DNA of 57,087 nucleotides, taken from positions 1-57,087 of the forward strand of contig JAIOXO010000010.1 in assembly GCA_022396035.1 (NCBI GenBank). Reading direction: 5' to 3'. The DNA is from Actinomycetes bacterium. Its GTDB lineage: Bacteria; Actinomycetota; Humimicrobiia; Humimicrobiales; Humimicrobiaceae. A program made the position numbers and the translations under genes. Shown piece after piece: positions 19,718 through 28,530 of this stretch. Below the pieces are notes generated by a model, which was not told the origin of the DNA, ran no database searches, and worked only from the letters and a program-made list of their open reading frames with translations. Numbering within the stretch: position 1 is the first letter of the stretch; each line of letters starts with the position of its first letter.

Positions 19718-19741
19718 GTTGTATCACCATGCCTTTCAGTT

Positions 19742-20521
19742 TTATTTCTCAATATACTCATCAATCTTTTCGGCTATCTGGCTTACAGCTTCTGCAAATT
19801 TTTTATCTGCCTGGCAGGGTGAAAAATTACCTAAATCAGACTTTCTAACCTGTTCACTATAAGGCAAGCTTCCAATAAGGCTAAAATCCTTTAGCTTCTC
19901 TGCCACAGATTGATACTCATTAATAGATTTTATTTTATTGGCCACAATAAATAAAGACCTTATATGCAAATCCTGGGACATTTTTCTAACCGAATAAGCT
20001 GTCTGTATGCTTCTCAGCCCTGGTTCTACCACTACTAACAGCATATCCATGCCCTCACAGGTGCCTCTTCCCAGGTGTTCTATGCCTGCTTCCATATCCA
20101 TTATTACTACTTCATCAGTGTCTACTATCAGATGCTTGAACAATCTTTTCAGTAACACATTTTCAGGACAGTAACACCCGCTTCCGCCCGGTTTTATGGT
20201 ACCGGCAACCAAAAGTTTTATCCCTCCAACATCCACACCAAACCTTGAGGTTAAATCATCTACCTTGGGATTAAGTTTAAAATAAGCTCCATACCCTCCT
20301 GGCTTGGCCCCGGTTCTTTCCTCTACCAGATCTTTCATCTGGCTTACAGGTATTATGTTTAGAGCATCTTCCATCTTCATGCCCAGAGCTGTAGCCAGAT
20401 TGGAGTCGGGATCAGCATCCACTACAATTACTTTCTGGCCCCTGGATTCATAAAACCTGGCCAGACAGGCAGTTAGAGTTGTCTTGCCTACTCCGCCTTT
20501 TCCGGATATAGCTATTTTCAT
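19742..20521 (-). CDS. cooC: CooC/AcsF-type nickel-insertion ATPase
   Basis: A 259-residue MinD/ParA-type P-loop ATPase: deviant Walker A GKGGVGKTT at residues 7-15 and VVDADPDSNLATALG. The central SGCYCPEN matches the C-x-C metal site of CooC, the factor that loads nickel into CO dehydrogenase. No CO dehydrogenase or acetyl-CoA synthase gene is in the window. Its neighbour NfnAB fits Wood-Ljungdahl-type ferredoxin metabolism. GGTGAT precedes the ATG. Confidence 0.8.
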   Translation of the reverse strand: MKIAISGKGGVGKTTLTACLARFYESRGQKVIVVDADPDSNLATALGMKMEDALNIIPVSQMKDLVEERTGAKPGGYGAYFKLNPKVDDLTSRFGVDVGGIKLLVAGTIKPGGSGCYCPENVLLKRLFKHLIVDTDEVVIMDMEAGIEHLGRGTCEGMDMLLVVVEPGLRSIQTAYSVRKMSQDLHIRSLFIVANKIKSINEYQSVAEKLKDFSLIGSLPYSEQVRKSDLGNFSPCQADKKFAEAVSQIAEKIDEYIEK

Positions 20522-20539
20522 TTTTTATCACCTATCCTT

Positions 20540-21448
20540 TTACCATTTTCCACTGGCACCGCCTCCTCCCGAAGATCCGCCGCCAAACCCGCCAAAACCT
20601 CCGGAACCGCCTGAAGAACCACCGCTTCCCCCCATCCAGGTGGAAGAGGACCGGCTCTTTTTAGGAATTTTTACCAGCTTTTCATCTTTAAAATCACAAA
20701 CCTTACACCAGCGCTCCACTTTTTTCTGACCTTCCTGGGTGAAAGTGGCATCCTTCAATACAGTCTGTTTTGTCTTTAACCTGAAAAAACCCCTGCACTG
20801 GGGACACCTTTTCCTTATAAGGTTAACTAAAAAAATAATAATGGCAAATATAAAAAAAACTGGTAAACAGCAAATCAGCCAATAAGAAGGAAAAGACCCG
20901 CTGTTTTCGCGGGACTGAAGCGGTAAATCAGTTTCCACTCCTGCTTCCTGATATATGTATGAAGCTACCGCTTCCGCTCCTTCATAGACTCCTCTGCTGT
21001 AATCTCCCTGTTTGAATCTGGGAACTATTATGTTATCTATTATCCTCTTGGATTCAACATCAGTTATGGCTCCCTCCAGGCCATAACCAATCTCCAAGCG
21101 CAATTCCCTTTCTTCTATTGCCACCAGCAGCAGCACGCCATTATCTTTATCTTTCTTGCCTATACCCCATTGCTCAAAAAGCTCTATGGCATAATCCTCT
21201 ATCACCCAGCCCTGAAGGTTTTCCACGGTTACCACTGCAATCTCAGCCGTAGTTTCAGACTCTGTTTTACTTAACAGGCTTTCCAGGCGGGAAACAACTT
21301 CCGGATCCAATACCCCGGCAAAATCATTCACATAACCGGTATATCCAGGGATGTCAATATCCTGGGCTAAAATCAAACCAGGGGTAGTCAAAACCATAGA
21401 CACCACTATCAAAAGGGTTAAATAAAATAGTCTTTTTCTTTTTTTCAT
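20540..21448 (-). CDS. TPM-domain (YgcG-like) membrane protein
   Basis: A 302-residue protein: signal peptide, TPM domain (about 30-165; GYVNDFAGVLDPEVVSRLE, TTAEIAVVTV, LRLEIGYGLEGAITD), one TM helix (about 193-213), a cysteine pair CPQCRGFF with a second pair W-C-K-V-C that may form a zinc ribbon, and a Ser/Gly-rich tail. TPM proteins are membrane-anchored and often encoded beside LemA, as here; their activity is unsettled (acid phosphatase in plants). Confidence 0.85.
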   Translation of the reverse strand: MKKRKRLFYLTLLIVVSMVLTTPGLILAQDIDIPGYTGYVNDFAGVLDPEVVSRLESLLSKTESETTAEIAVVTVENLQGWVIEDYAIELFEQWGIGKKDKDNGVLLLVAIEERELRLEIGYGLEGAITDVESKRIIDNIIVPRFKQGDYSRGVYEGAEAVASYIYQEAGVETDLPLQSRENSGSFPSYWLICCLPVFFIFAIIIFLVNLIRKRCPQCRGFFRLKTKQTVLKDATFTQEGQKKVERWCKVCDFKDEKLVKIPKKSRSSSTWMGGSGGSSGGSGGFGGFGGGSSGGGGASGKW

Positions 21449-21460
21449 AACCCTGGACCG

Positions 21461-22051
21461 CTAATCCAATTCAATATTTACCTCAGGGGCCTGTTCTGCA
21501 CCTTCCTGAGCTTCAAAGAAATCCTTGGGCATAAAACCAAACCAGCCGGCAATCATGTTTCGGGGAAACATCTTTATATTGGTATTATAATCCTTTACCG
21601 CTTCATTAAATCTTCTGCGCTCCTGGGCTATACGATTTTCACTTCCCTCAAGCTCTACTATTAGCTCGCTTACCGTTTCACTGGCCCTAAGTTCCGGAGT
21701 ATCCTCTACAACCACCTTTAAATCTCTTATCAGGGAATTAATGGATTCATTTGCATTTTCAAGCTGGTCCGGGGACTGGGCCTGGTTAATGCTTTTTCTG
21801 GCTTCGGCAATTTCTTCAAAAATATCTTTTTCCAGCTGCATGTAAGCCTCCACGCTGGCCACTACATTGGGAATAAGGTCCAGTCTTCTCTGGTAAACAT
21901 TTTGTACCTGGGCCCATGCATTTTCAACTTCTATCTCCTTAGCCGCCATATCATTTCTGGCATCTACCACATACCCGAAAAAAATAAGGCCAATTATTAT
22001 AATGACCCCAATAAAGCCGAATAAACAACCAAATACTAATTTCTTGCTCAA
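21461..22051 (-). CDS. lemA: LemA family protein
   Basis: A 196-residue membrane-anchored helical protein: one N-terminal TM helix, then the LemA core with ENAWAQVQNVYQRRLDLIPN and, near the end, NTNIKMFPRNMIAGWFGF. LemA-TPM gene pairs are common, and both proteins likely act together at the membrane. The start codon is TTG, with AAGG six bases upstream; there is no in-frame ATG near the TM helix. Confidence 0.9.
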   Translation of the reverse strand: MSKKLVFGCLFGFIGVIIIIGLIFFGYVVDARNDMAAKEIEVENAWAQVQNVYQRRLDLIPNVVASVEAYMQLEKDIFEEIAEARKSINQAQSPDQLENANESINSLIRDLKVVVEDTPELRASETVSELIVELEGSENRIAQERRRFNEAVKDYNTNIKMFPRNMIAGWFGFMPKDFFEAQEGAEQAPEVNIELD

Positions 22052-22069
22052 TCCCCACCTTCCTCAATA

Positions 22070-22636
22070 TTATTTACAAACTTTGACCACTGCCGGTCTT
22101 ATCAGATAATCCTTGAGCATATAACCTTTTCTTAATACATCCAGGATTACCCCCTCTTCTACTCCTTCCACTGACTCGGTGACCGCTGCTTCACATTTCT
22201 GGGGGTCAAACTCCTCACCTTCAGGACTTATCACTTCCAGCCCCTCTCTGGCCAGAACTTCCATCAAATTATTGTATATCATCAGTACACCATCATAGAA
22301 CTGGTCATTTTTATGCTTGCCGTCCTTTCCTGCTTCCAGTGCTCTTTCAAAATTATCTATCACCGGAAGAAGTTTCTCTATCAAATCCTTATTGGCCCTT
22401 TTTATATGATCCATATGTTCTTTCAGGGTCCTCTTGCGGTAATTATCGTAATCAGCCTGAAGCCTTTTAATCCTGTCTATGTACTCGTCTTCAAGCTTCT
22501 TGTATTCATCCAGTTCTTTCTGAAGCAGCTCTATTTCTTCTACCAGCTCCTCGGTTTCCATGCCTGCTTCAGCACTTTTCCGGCCCGCCAGTTCATCTTT
22601 CTTTAATTTTTCTTTTTTCTTCTTTTCATCTGTCAT
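22070..22636 (-). CDS. grpE: GrpE nucleotide exchange factor
   Basis: A 188-residue cochaperone that releases ADP from DnaK. Charged Lys/Glu-rich N-terminus, long coiled coil, then RLQADYDNYRKRTLKE and LLPVIDNFERAL, ending in the beta domain (VLRKGYMLKDYLIRPAVVKV). dnaK, dnaJ and hrcA are not adjacent and no CIRCE element is visible, so this grpE is separated from the usual heat-shock operon and sits between an Ig-like lipoprotein and lemA. AGGAGG is ten bases upstream. Confidence 0.94.
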   Translation of the reverse strand: MTDEKKKKEKLKKDELAGRKSAEAGMETEELVEEIELLQKELDEYKKLEDEYIDRIKRLQADYDNYRKRTLKEHMDHIKRANKDLIEKLLPVIDNFERALEAGKDGKHKNDQFYDGVLMIYNNLMEVLAREGLEVISPEGEEFDPQKCEAAVTESVEGVEEGVILDVLRKGYMLKDYLIRPAVVKVCK

Positions 22637-22654
22637 AAGCCAAATACCTCCTGT

Positions 22655-24415
22655 TTAATTTCTTCCACTGCTAAACACAAATATGTCCCTGGTGGAAACC
22701 TCTTCATCAGTATAAAAATATCCATCACAATCAACAGGCGCAAAATGGAAATGCACTATTATCCGGTCACCGTTACCGGCAGAAATATTCTGAACCTTTA
22801 CCGCCAGCTTCACTGATTTGCCTGGAGCCAGGTTTTCAATAACCGTTCCTATTTTCTCCGGCTCCACCAATGTCTGGGTGGACTCCTGGCTTCCCTCTAT
22901 TATTTCTCCCGTATTTACATTTTCAGTGTAGGTGGTGGTGGTCATCACCCTCTTTCCTTCGCCTTGCTGTGTTTTTTTAGTAGTAACATCCCTGGCCTCT
23001 ATTACTTCTTCTTCTCCTTCTTCATCTTCTACAGTATACTCATAAACTTCTCCAATTTCAGTAACCCCGTCTAGGGCCCAGTAATCGGCTATATAAGTTT
23101 GTTCAATACCTTCATTGCTGTAATAGTACTGCCCACTGTCCGGATCCCATATATGGGCCTCCCACAGGGGCCACATATTCTTATCCGGTTCAGGCTCCGG
23201 ATCCAGTTTAATCCAGAGCATTATGGGCTGCAGGTCAACGGTTACATTGCCGTTATTGGTTATTTTATAATACTTATAATACCATTCCCTCCTGCCTATA
23301 ATATTATCCTCAAAGGGGGAAATAAGTTCAATACTAATACTGTAAACCGGCGGCGGCAGTGCCAGAACATTGCTGGATATGGCATTCCCCGCCCGGTCCA
23401 GGGTCCAGAGAGTATAGTAGTAGGAGCTGCCTTTTTCTATATCCTGGTCGGTATAACTGCTTACTCCAATATCGCCAAAGGTAGCAATAACATCATGGTC
23501 GGGGTATTCCGGGTTAAGGCAGGGATCTTCTACCCTGACCAGCTTATAAGTATGGAAGTTATCATCATAGGAAGCACCCCAGGATAAATGATTTCCAAAA
23601 CCGTCACTGTAGCCTGAAAGATTTGAAGGGTAAGGGCTGCTGCTGTCTTCGATAACCAGTATATGGGTAGATACCGGCTGGCTGGTAATACCATCCTGGG
23701 TAGTGCCCCATATAGATATATCATTTTCCCCCTTAATCAGGGCAACCTCGGTAAAACTGAAACTACCTTCAGAATCTGTAGTGGTCTGCCCTACAATCTT
23801 ATCGTTTACCTGTACAAATATTTCTGAACCAGGGAGGTAATAGCCCTTAATATAGGTACTTGGATCTCCCTGTTTTAAGAAGTATATCTCTTCCATTTGC
23901 TTCAGGCTCTGGTTGTCCTGGTATAAAGCATACTCAATTTTTTCAGGAACCTTTACCAGCAGGCTGAACCTGGTAGGACTGCTCTTTTGTCCCGAATCGG
24001 ATAAAGCAATTACTTCAATACTGTTCCGGCCTTCAACAATCTCCAAACCTTCCTTGCTTTCAAAGAATCCGTCCTGGTCGGCCCTTATGGAGCCTGCCTT
24101 AAGCACTCCGTTAACATATACTTCAATCCGGTTACCGGCATCGGCGTAACCCTCAATAAAGATAACCTGGCGGTCCGTGCCGGAATAGATAACCTCTTCT
24201 GCTCCATGGGAAGTTATAACCGGGGGGCTTACCACCCTGTTTAACAATTCCATTAACTGCTCGCCCATTTGATTGTCCCTGGCCTGGCCTTCAATCTGCT
24301 GCACACCGGTAATTTCACCGGTGCCCGGGTAGGAACAGCCCCAGCATAAAACCGATACTAAAATAATGGCGGCTATTGCTGCTGCTGATCTTCTATTTCT
24401 ATTTTTCAGGTCCAT
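22655..24415 (-). CDS. Exported multi-domain Ig/Fn3-like protein, probable lipoprotein
   Basis: A 586-residue secreted protein of unknown function. The N-terminal signal ends in LCWGC, an imperfect lipobox at about residue 27. Two bacterial Ig-like modules follow (about 65-150 and 160-260), both with the GxNxI-x-V pattern (EGRNSIEVIALSDSG, KGENDISIWGTTQDG), then a fibronectin-III-like module (about 265-355; SSYYYTLWTLDRAGN) and a C-terminal region with acidic and Thr-rich repeats. It probably binds surface polymers or partner proteins. It sits 18 bases before grpE. Confidence 0.7.
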   Translation of the reverse strand: MDLKNRNRRSAAAIAAIILVSVLCWGCSYPGTGEITGVQQIEGQARDNQMGEQLMELLNRVVSPPVITSHGAEEVIYSGTDRQVIFIEGYADAGNRIEVYVNGVLKAGSIRADQDGFFESKEGLEIVEGRNSIEVIALSDSGQKSSPTRFSLLVKVPEKIEYALYQDNQSLKQMEEIYFLKQGDPSTYIKGYYLPGSEIFVQVNDKIVGQTTTDSEGSFSFTEVALIKGENDISIWGTTQDGITSQPVSTHILVIEDSSSPYPSNLSGYSDGFGNHLSWGASYDDNFHTYKLVRVEDPCLNPEYPDHDVIATFGDIGVSSYTDQDIEKGSSYYYTLWTLDRAGNAISSNVLALPPPVYSISIELISPFEDNIIGRREWYYKYYKITNNGNVTVDLQPIMLWIKLDPEPEPDKNMWPLWEAHIWDPDSGQYYYSNEGIEQTYIADYWALDGVTEIGEVYEYTVEDEEGEEEVIEARDVTTKKTQQGEGKRVMTTTTYTENVNTGEIIEGSQESTQTLVEPEKIGTVIENLAPGKSVKLAVKVQNISAGNGDRIIVHFHFAPVDCDGYFYTDEEVSTRDIFVFSSGRN

Positions 24416-24473
24416 AATGGTTAAGTATTTTTTGCATTAAAATATTATATTTTCCTGTAAATATCATTATATA

Positions 24474-24905
24474 TTATATGAATGTTTTTTCAAAAACTAT
24501 TTTCCACCTATTATTTTCCTCCTGGAGATAGATATATTTCTTGTAATCTTTGCTATCACCATTCATATAGATCACCGAAAATTCGGCTACCACCTTGCTC
24601 ATATTTGACTCATAACCCAGATAGACAGTGCCTGATACCTCGATCTGCTCCACATCTGAAAGTATGGATTTAAATTCTTCTATATACTTGTCCCTGCTTA
24701 TATTATTCTTGTCTTTATTAAGCAACAGGTAATCATAAATATAGCCGGGATCTCTTTCTTCCATGGCCTGCAAAAAATCCAGTACTGCTTTCTCGGGGCC
24801 GGTTTTAAAAAAATACCCTATATCTACTCTATCGTCATAATTCCTGCAGCCAAAACCAAGAATTAGCAGCAAGGCCATGACCGTTAATACCATCTTTTTA
24901 ATCAT
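24474..24905 (-). CDS. Small lipoprotein with NTF2-like fold (DUF4878-like)
   Basis: A 143-residue lipoprotein: signal segment with lipobox LGFGC, then one alpha+beta domain (GPEKAVLDFLQAMEERD ... NRWKIVFEKTF) whose pattern fits NTF2-like/DUF4878 domains common in exported proteins. Function unknown. GTG at 24908 or ATG at 24905 may start it; the gene overlaps the histone-deacetylase-like gene by about 8 bases, so translation is coupled. Confidence 0.65.
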   Translation of the reverse strand: MIKKMVLTVMALLLILGFGCRNYDDRVDIGYFFKTGPEKAVLDFLQAMEERDPGYIYDYLLLNKDKNNISRDKYIEEFKSILSDVEQIEVSGTVYLGYESNMSKVVAEFSVIYMNGDSKDYKKYIYLQEENNRWKIVFEKTFI

Positions 24906-25932
24906 CACTGATCCCGAATTTATTCTTGATTTTACTCACAATTCTTTTGCACCCTTGACCGGCATCATGACTGGCTGTTTCCCTCTCCCCTGCCTCTTCC
25001 CGGCAGCCCTTTATAGTTTGTTTAACACATCCACCCAGCACATCTGTATTATAGCCTCCCTCCAGGAATATACCCAGCTTCCCCCCGCAATATCTATAGC
25101 TCAAGTCCCTGATTACCCTCATTATCCTGTAGTATGACTCCTGCTCCAGGTTCAGGGACGACAGGGGGTCCAGCCGGTGAGAATCATAGCCTGCGCTTAC
25201 CAGAATAAGGTCCGGCTTAAACCGGGACATAAGGGGAACTACAACCTCATATAAGGAAAAAATATAGCAATCCTGCCCGGTTCCTGCACTCAGGGGAAAA
25301 TTAAGGTTATAACCCTCCCCCTGGCCTGCTCCTGTTTCTTCCAAACTGCCAGTGCCCGGATAATGGGGATACTGGTGAAAAGAAATATAGAACAGATTTT
25401 TGTTCTGGTAAAAAATATCCTGGGTAGCATTCCCATGATGGGCATCAAAATCAATAATCGCAATTTTTTCCAGACCAAAGCGTTTGAAGGCATGGGCAGC
25501 AGCAACAGCTATATTGTTAAAAATACAGAACCCGCTTCCCCGGGAGCTGAAAGCATGATGGCCGGGAGGGCGGACCAGGGCAAAAAACATGGACTGCCCT
25601 GGTTTTTTCCCACATATCAAATCAATACCCTTAACTGATGACCCTGCTGCCAGCAGGGCACATCGGTATGTGAACTGGGATACAACCGTATCCGCATCCA
25701 GATAAACCGGTTTCCCTTTTTTTGAGTATTCTTTTATCTGATTGATATAACTACTCTTATGTATTAAAGACAGGGTCTCTGTCTGTACCGGTTCAGGCCT
25801 TATAATGCTTAACTCAGAAATCTTGTCCCACCGGCCCAACTCCTCCATAATTCTGGACAGTCTTTCTGCCTTCTCGGGATGCATGGCCCCGGCATTATGT
25901 TTTAACAAATAATCATCATAAATTATATACAT
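24898..25932 (-). CDS. Histone-deacetylase superfamily amidohydrolase (AcuC/HDAC class II-like)
   Basis: A 344-residue zinc deacetylase. The active-site set is intact: RPPGHHA (tandem His), DFDAHHGNATQD (zinc Asp and His), SAGYDSHRLDP (third zinc ligand) and LEGGYN. Bacterial members remove acyl groups from lysines, acetylpolyamines or small amides; the substrate cannot be read from sequence. The start is one base after the stop of the CwlM-like gene, so both are made from the same message. Confidence 0.88.
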   Translation of the reverse strand: MYIIYDDYLLKHNAGAMHPEKAERLSRIMEELGRWDKISELSIIRPEPVQTETLSLIHKSSYINQIKEYSKKGKPVYLDADTVVSQFTYRCALLAAGSSVKGIDLICGKKPGQSMFFALVRPPGHHAFSSRGSGFCIFNNIAVAAAHAFKRFGLEKIAIIDFDAHHGNATQDIFYQNKNLFYISFHQYPHYPGTGSLEETGAGQGEGYNLNFPLSAGTGQDCYIFSLYEVVVPLMSRFKPDLILVSAGYDSHRLDPLSSLNLEQESYYRIMRVIRDLSYRYCGGKLGIFLEGGYNTDVLGGCVKQTIKGCREEAGERETASHDAGQGCKRIVSKIKNKFGISDD

Positions 25933-25933
25933 G

Positions 25934-26995
25934 CTAACTTTTGATAAAATTTATGATCCCCTGTGATAAATTAGTGCTTAGCTGCCTCTGATAGGAGGAC
26001 TGTTTAAGCTTTTTTCTTTGTTCCCGGTTGGAGATAAAACCAGGTTCCACCAGAGCAGAAGTCATCTCTGTTTCTTTCAGTATGCTGTAGCTTGAACCAT
26101 GCACCCTGCAGTCCCGCAATCCCAAATTTTGAACAATCATATCCTGTATACTGTTTGCTATCTTGCTTCCATTAACCGAATAAGAGCGCAGTCCCTTAAA
26201 ATAATAACTGCTGCATCCATTGGCTGAATGTTCCCTGGAATAACTCAAATTGATGCTAACCAGTATGTCGGACCCTGTTTTATTGGCATAGTGGATACGG
26301 TCAGTTAAAAAGAGGCTCTGGTTGTCATCATTTACAGTTATAATTGAGCGTATTCCCTTTTCTTCCAGAAACTGCTTACAGTAATTGGCAATACTTTTGC
26401 AAATATATATTTTCTCTTTAAAATATTGTTCACTTTCCTGTTCATTTATATCATGTCCATAATCTATTGCTACTGCCACCATCCCCTGCCGTTTTCTTAA
26501 CTCCAGCCTGCTGTTAAAAGGAAAGTTGGAAGTTTTTTTGGGTTCTATTATTCTCTTGAGCTTAAGCAAATGTTTTATGGTACCGTCGCCTACAATGCCA
26601 TCTGCTGCTAAATTCATATTTTTCTGAAACTCTATTACTGCATCATGGGTATTTGGGCAGAATATGCCATTTTCCTTAAAATGGTAAAAACCAAGGCTTT
26701 TCAGCCAGTACTGCAGGGTCCTTACATCATCACCCCTAAAGGGTGGGTGTTTTAAATACAGGAGCCGGTCTCCTATCTTGTAGCCAGCATCTACCAGTTC
26801 CTGCCAGGTTTGTCCATCCACTGCGCCAGTTGAATCCAGCGCCCTTTTCTGCTGGAATTTTTTTACTGCATTTTCAGTATCCAGACCAAAAAATCCGTCA
26901 ATTTGAGCATCACCCAGGTCATAACCTAATTTTTTCAGGCGCATCTGTAGGTCTACTATTTTTTCTCCGCTGTGATTTTTTTTTAGTATATCCAC
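25934..26995 (-). CDS. cwlM: CwlM-like cytoplasmic amidase_3 homologue with two peptidoglycan-binding domains, likely inactive
   Basis: A 353-residue protein with no signal peptide: two PG_binding_1 modules (about 8-70 and 85-150) and an N-acetylmuramoyl-L-alanine amidase_3 domain (about 172-350). Zinc ligands His181 (IDYGH) and Glu194 and catalytic Glu317 (ALVEPGF) are present, but the third ligand, normally His in SIHAN, is Asn249 (VSINLS). In mycobacteria CwlM has this architecture, lies beside trxB-trxA and regulates MurA rather than cutting wall. Here trxB is directly upstream and trxA is absent. The start is GTG with a weak G-rich SD. Calling it CwlM is my inference from architecture and synteny. 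Confidence 0.7.
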   Translation of the reverse strand: MDILKKNHSGEKIVDLQMRLKKLGYDLGDAQIDGFFGLDTENAVKKFQQKRALDSTGAVDGQTWQELVDAGYKIGDRLLYLKHPPFRGDDVRTLQYWLKSLGFYHFKENGIFCPNTHDAVIEFQKNMNLAADGIVGDGTIKHLLKLKRIIEPKKTSNFPFNSRLELRKRQGMVAVAIDYGHDINEQESEQYFKEKIYICKSIANYCKQFLEEKGIRSIITVNDDNQSLFLTDRIHYANKTGSDILVSINLSYSREHSANGCSSYYFKGLRSYSVNGSKIANSIQDMIVQNLGLRDCRVHGSSYSILKETEMTSALVEPGFISNREQRKKLKQSSYQRQLSTNLSQGIINFIKS

Positions 26996-27084
26996 TATGG
27001 GTCATACCCCCCTGTATGAAAGACTGTTAAGCTGTCAGCACAGCTAAATTTATTTAAGTAAACACCTGACTTAATACCGGATGT

Positions 27085-28023
27085 CTACAGCAGGCCACGC
27101 ATATGTTTATCCATAACTGTGGCCGCAATAGCACCGTCGGATACCGCAGTTATTACCTGCCGCAGCGGTGTATTTCTAACATCTCCGGCCGCATATATTC
27201 CCGGACGGGAAGTCCTCATATACTGATCGGTTACTATAAAGCCGTCCTGGTCTAATTCCACCAGATCTTTTACCAGTTTGGAATTAGGGACATACCCCAC
27301 ATATTCAAAAAGTCCATCAACGTCCAGCCGGGAAACCTTTTTATCTTCTAAATTCTTAATAAATATATGGTCCAGTTTTGATTCACCTACAAATTTATCT
27401 ACAACTGTATTCCATAAGAATTTTATTCTTTTATTTTCAAAAGCCCGGTCCTGAAGTATTTGAACCGCCCTAAGCTCATCCCGTCGATGTATTATGTATA
27501 CCGTACTGGCAAATTTGGCCAGAAAAAGGGCTTCTTCCACCGCTGTATCTCCTCCGCCTACTACTGCCACTACTTTATCCCTGTAAAGGGCACCATCACA
27601 GGTAGCGCAAAAAGAAATTCCGCTGCCTATAAGCTCTTTCTCTCCTTTCAGGTTTAACCTTTTGGGGCTGGCCCCGGTGGCCATGATGATGGAAGATACC
27701 TTATAGGTGTGGTCACTGTCATAAACCTTGCATTTAAACTGATTTTTTCCCTTTACCGGTTCTATAGAGGCTATGGAGCTGTACTCCTTTACCTCTATAT
27801 CCAGCTCTTTGCAGTGACCTACAAATCCCTGTATAAGCTCAAATCCCGATTCTTTCTTGGAGCCCAGGTAATTTTCGATGAATTCAGTATTTACTATCTG
27901 GCCCCCAGGCATATGCTTTTCGGTTATTTCAAAATCAATATCTGCCCGCCGGGCATACAAAGCTGCACCCAGCCCTGCAGGACCTGCTCCAATTATCAAT
28001 AATTCTTTTTTAATTTCTGCCAT
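27085..28023 (-). CDS. trxB: Thioredoxin reductase (NADPH/ferredoxin-type flavoprotein)
   Basis: A 312-residue FAD disulfide reductase. GAGPAGLGAALYARRA binds FAD, FCATCDGA holds the redox Cys pair, VVGGGDTAVEEALFLA is the pyridine-nucleotide loop, and YAAGDVRNTPLRQVITAVSDG is the C-terminal FAD motif. The nucleotide region followed by HRRDELRA retains basic residues typical of NADPH use. No thioredoxin gene is in the window. It is followed after 89 bases by the CwlM-like gene. A near-perfect palindrome lies 32-49 bases upstream. Confidence 0.93.
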   Translation of the reverse strand: MAEIKKELLIIGAGPAGLGAALYARRADIDFEITEKHMPGGQIVNTEFIENYLGSKKESGFELIQGFVGHCKELDIEVKEYSSIASIEPVKGKNQFKCKVYDSDHTYKVSSIIMATGASPKRLNLKGEKELIGSGISFCATCDGALYRDKVVAVVGGGDTAVEEALFLAKFASTVYIIHRRDELRAVQILQDRAFENKRIKFLWNTVVDKFVGESKLDHIFIKNLEDKKVSRLDVDGLFEYVGYVPNSKLVKDLVELDQDGFIVTDQYMRTSRPGIYAAGDVRNTPLRQVITAVSDGAIAATVMDKHMRGLL

Positions 28024-28054
28024 ATAAAATCAACTCCATGTAGAACTTTTTATA

Positions 28055-28072
28055 CCATTATAATTACAATGG
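28055..28072. promoter_or_regulatory. Near-palindrome upstream of trxB
   Basis: CCATTATAATTACAATGG is an 18-base palindrome with one mismatched pair, 32-49 bases before the trxB start. Its left half contains TTATAAT, as in Per boxes. It may be an operator for a redox regulator such as the Fur/PerR protein at 36971-37402. Confidence 0.35.
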
Positions 28073-28124
28073 AAATTAAAATAAATGGATAAATATTAAA
28101 GGAATAATAGTTTATAGCGGTAAG

Positions 28125-28364
28125 CTATTTATAGCGTCTGGCCGCATCTTTTATTCTTGCTTCCAGCTCTTCTTCGGATTTAATGCCGTTTATATCAATA
28201 TCAAGATCCATAAGCAACCTTATGGCACTTCTCACAATCTCGGTATTAGCAATTTTATGGCCTCCGCTTTTTTTACATTCAATACCCATATTTTCAAGGA
28301 ATGAAACCATTGCTGAAGGCATAGTTATAGGGACTCTGAAATAATCCTGCTTCTTTTCTACCAT
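28125..28364 (-). CDS. Small ribbon-helix-helix-like protein
   Basis: A 79-residue protein. The segment YFRVPITMPSAMVSFLENMG, then TEIVRSAIRLLMDLDI, has the strand-helix-turn-helix pattern of CopG/Arc-type ribbon-helix-helix DNA-binding proteins, followed by an acidic helical tail. No toxin-like partner is next to it. GAGG five bases before the ATG supports the start. It is the first gene of the minus-strand run that continues into trxB and is divergent from dhaL, so it could control either promoter. Confidence 0.55.
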   Translation of the reverse strand: MVEKKQDYFRVPITMPSAMVSFLENMGIECKKSGGHKIANTEIVRSAIRLLMDLDIDINGIKSEEELEARIKDAARRYK

Positions 28365-28530
28365 TTTTACCTCTTGCTATGATATTATTGTATTTTTATG
28401 TATATGAGTATATCTATTAACATTCAAATTGTCAAACTGCAGCCTGCGTCCGGGCCTAAATTATATTTTTTTCCAGGTATCATATCTGTTATAATAATTA
28501 CCATTATATAAAAGCAAAACAAGGAGCAAA

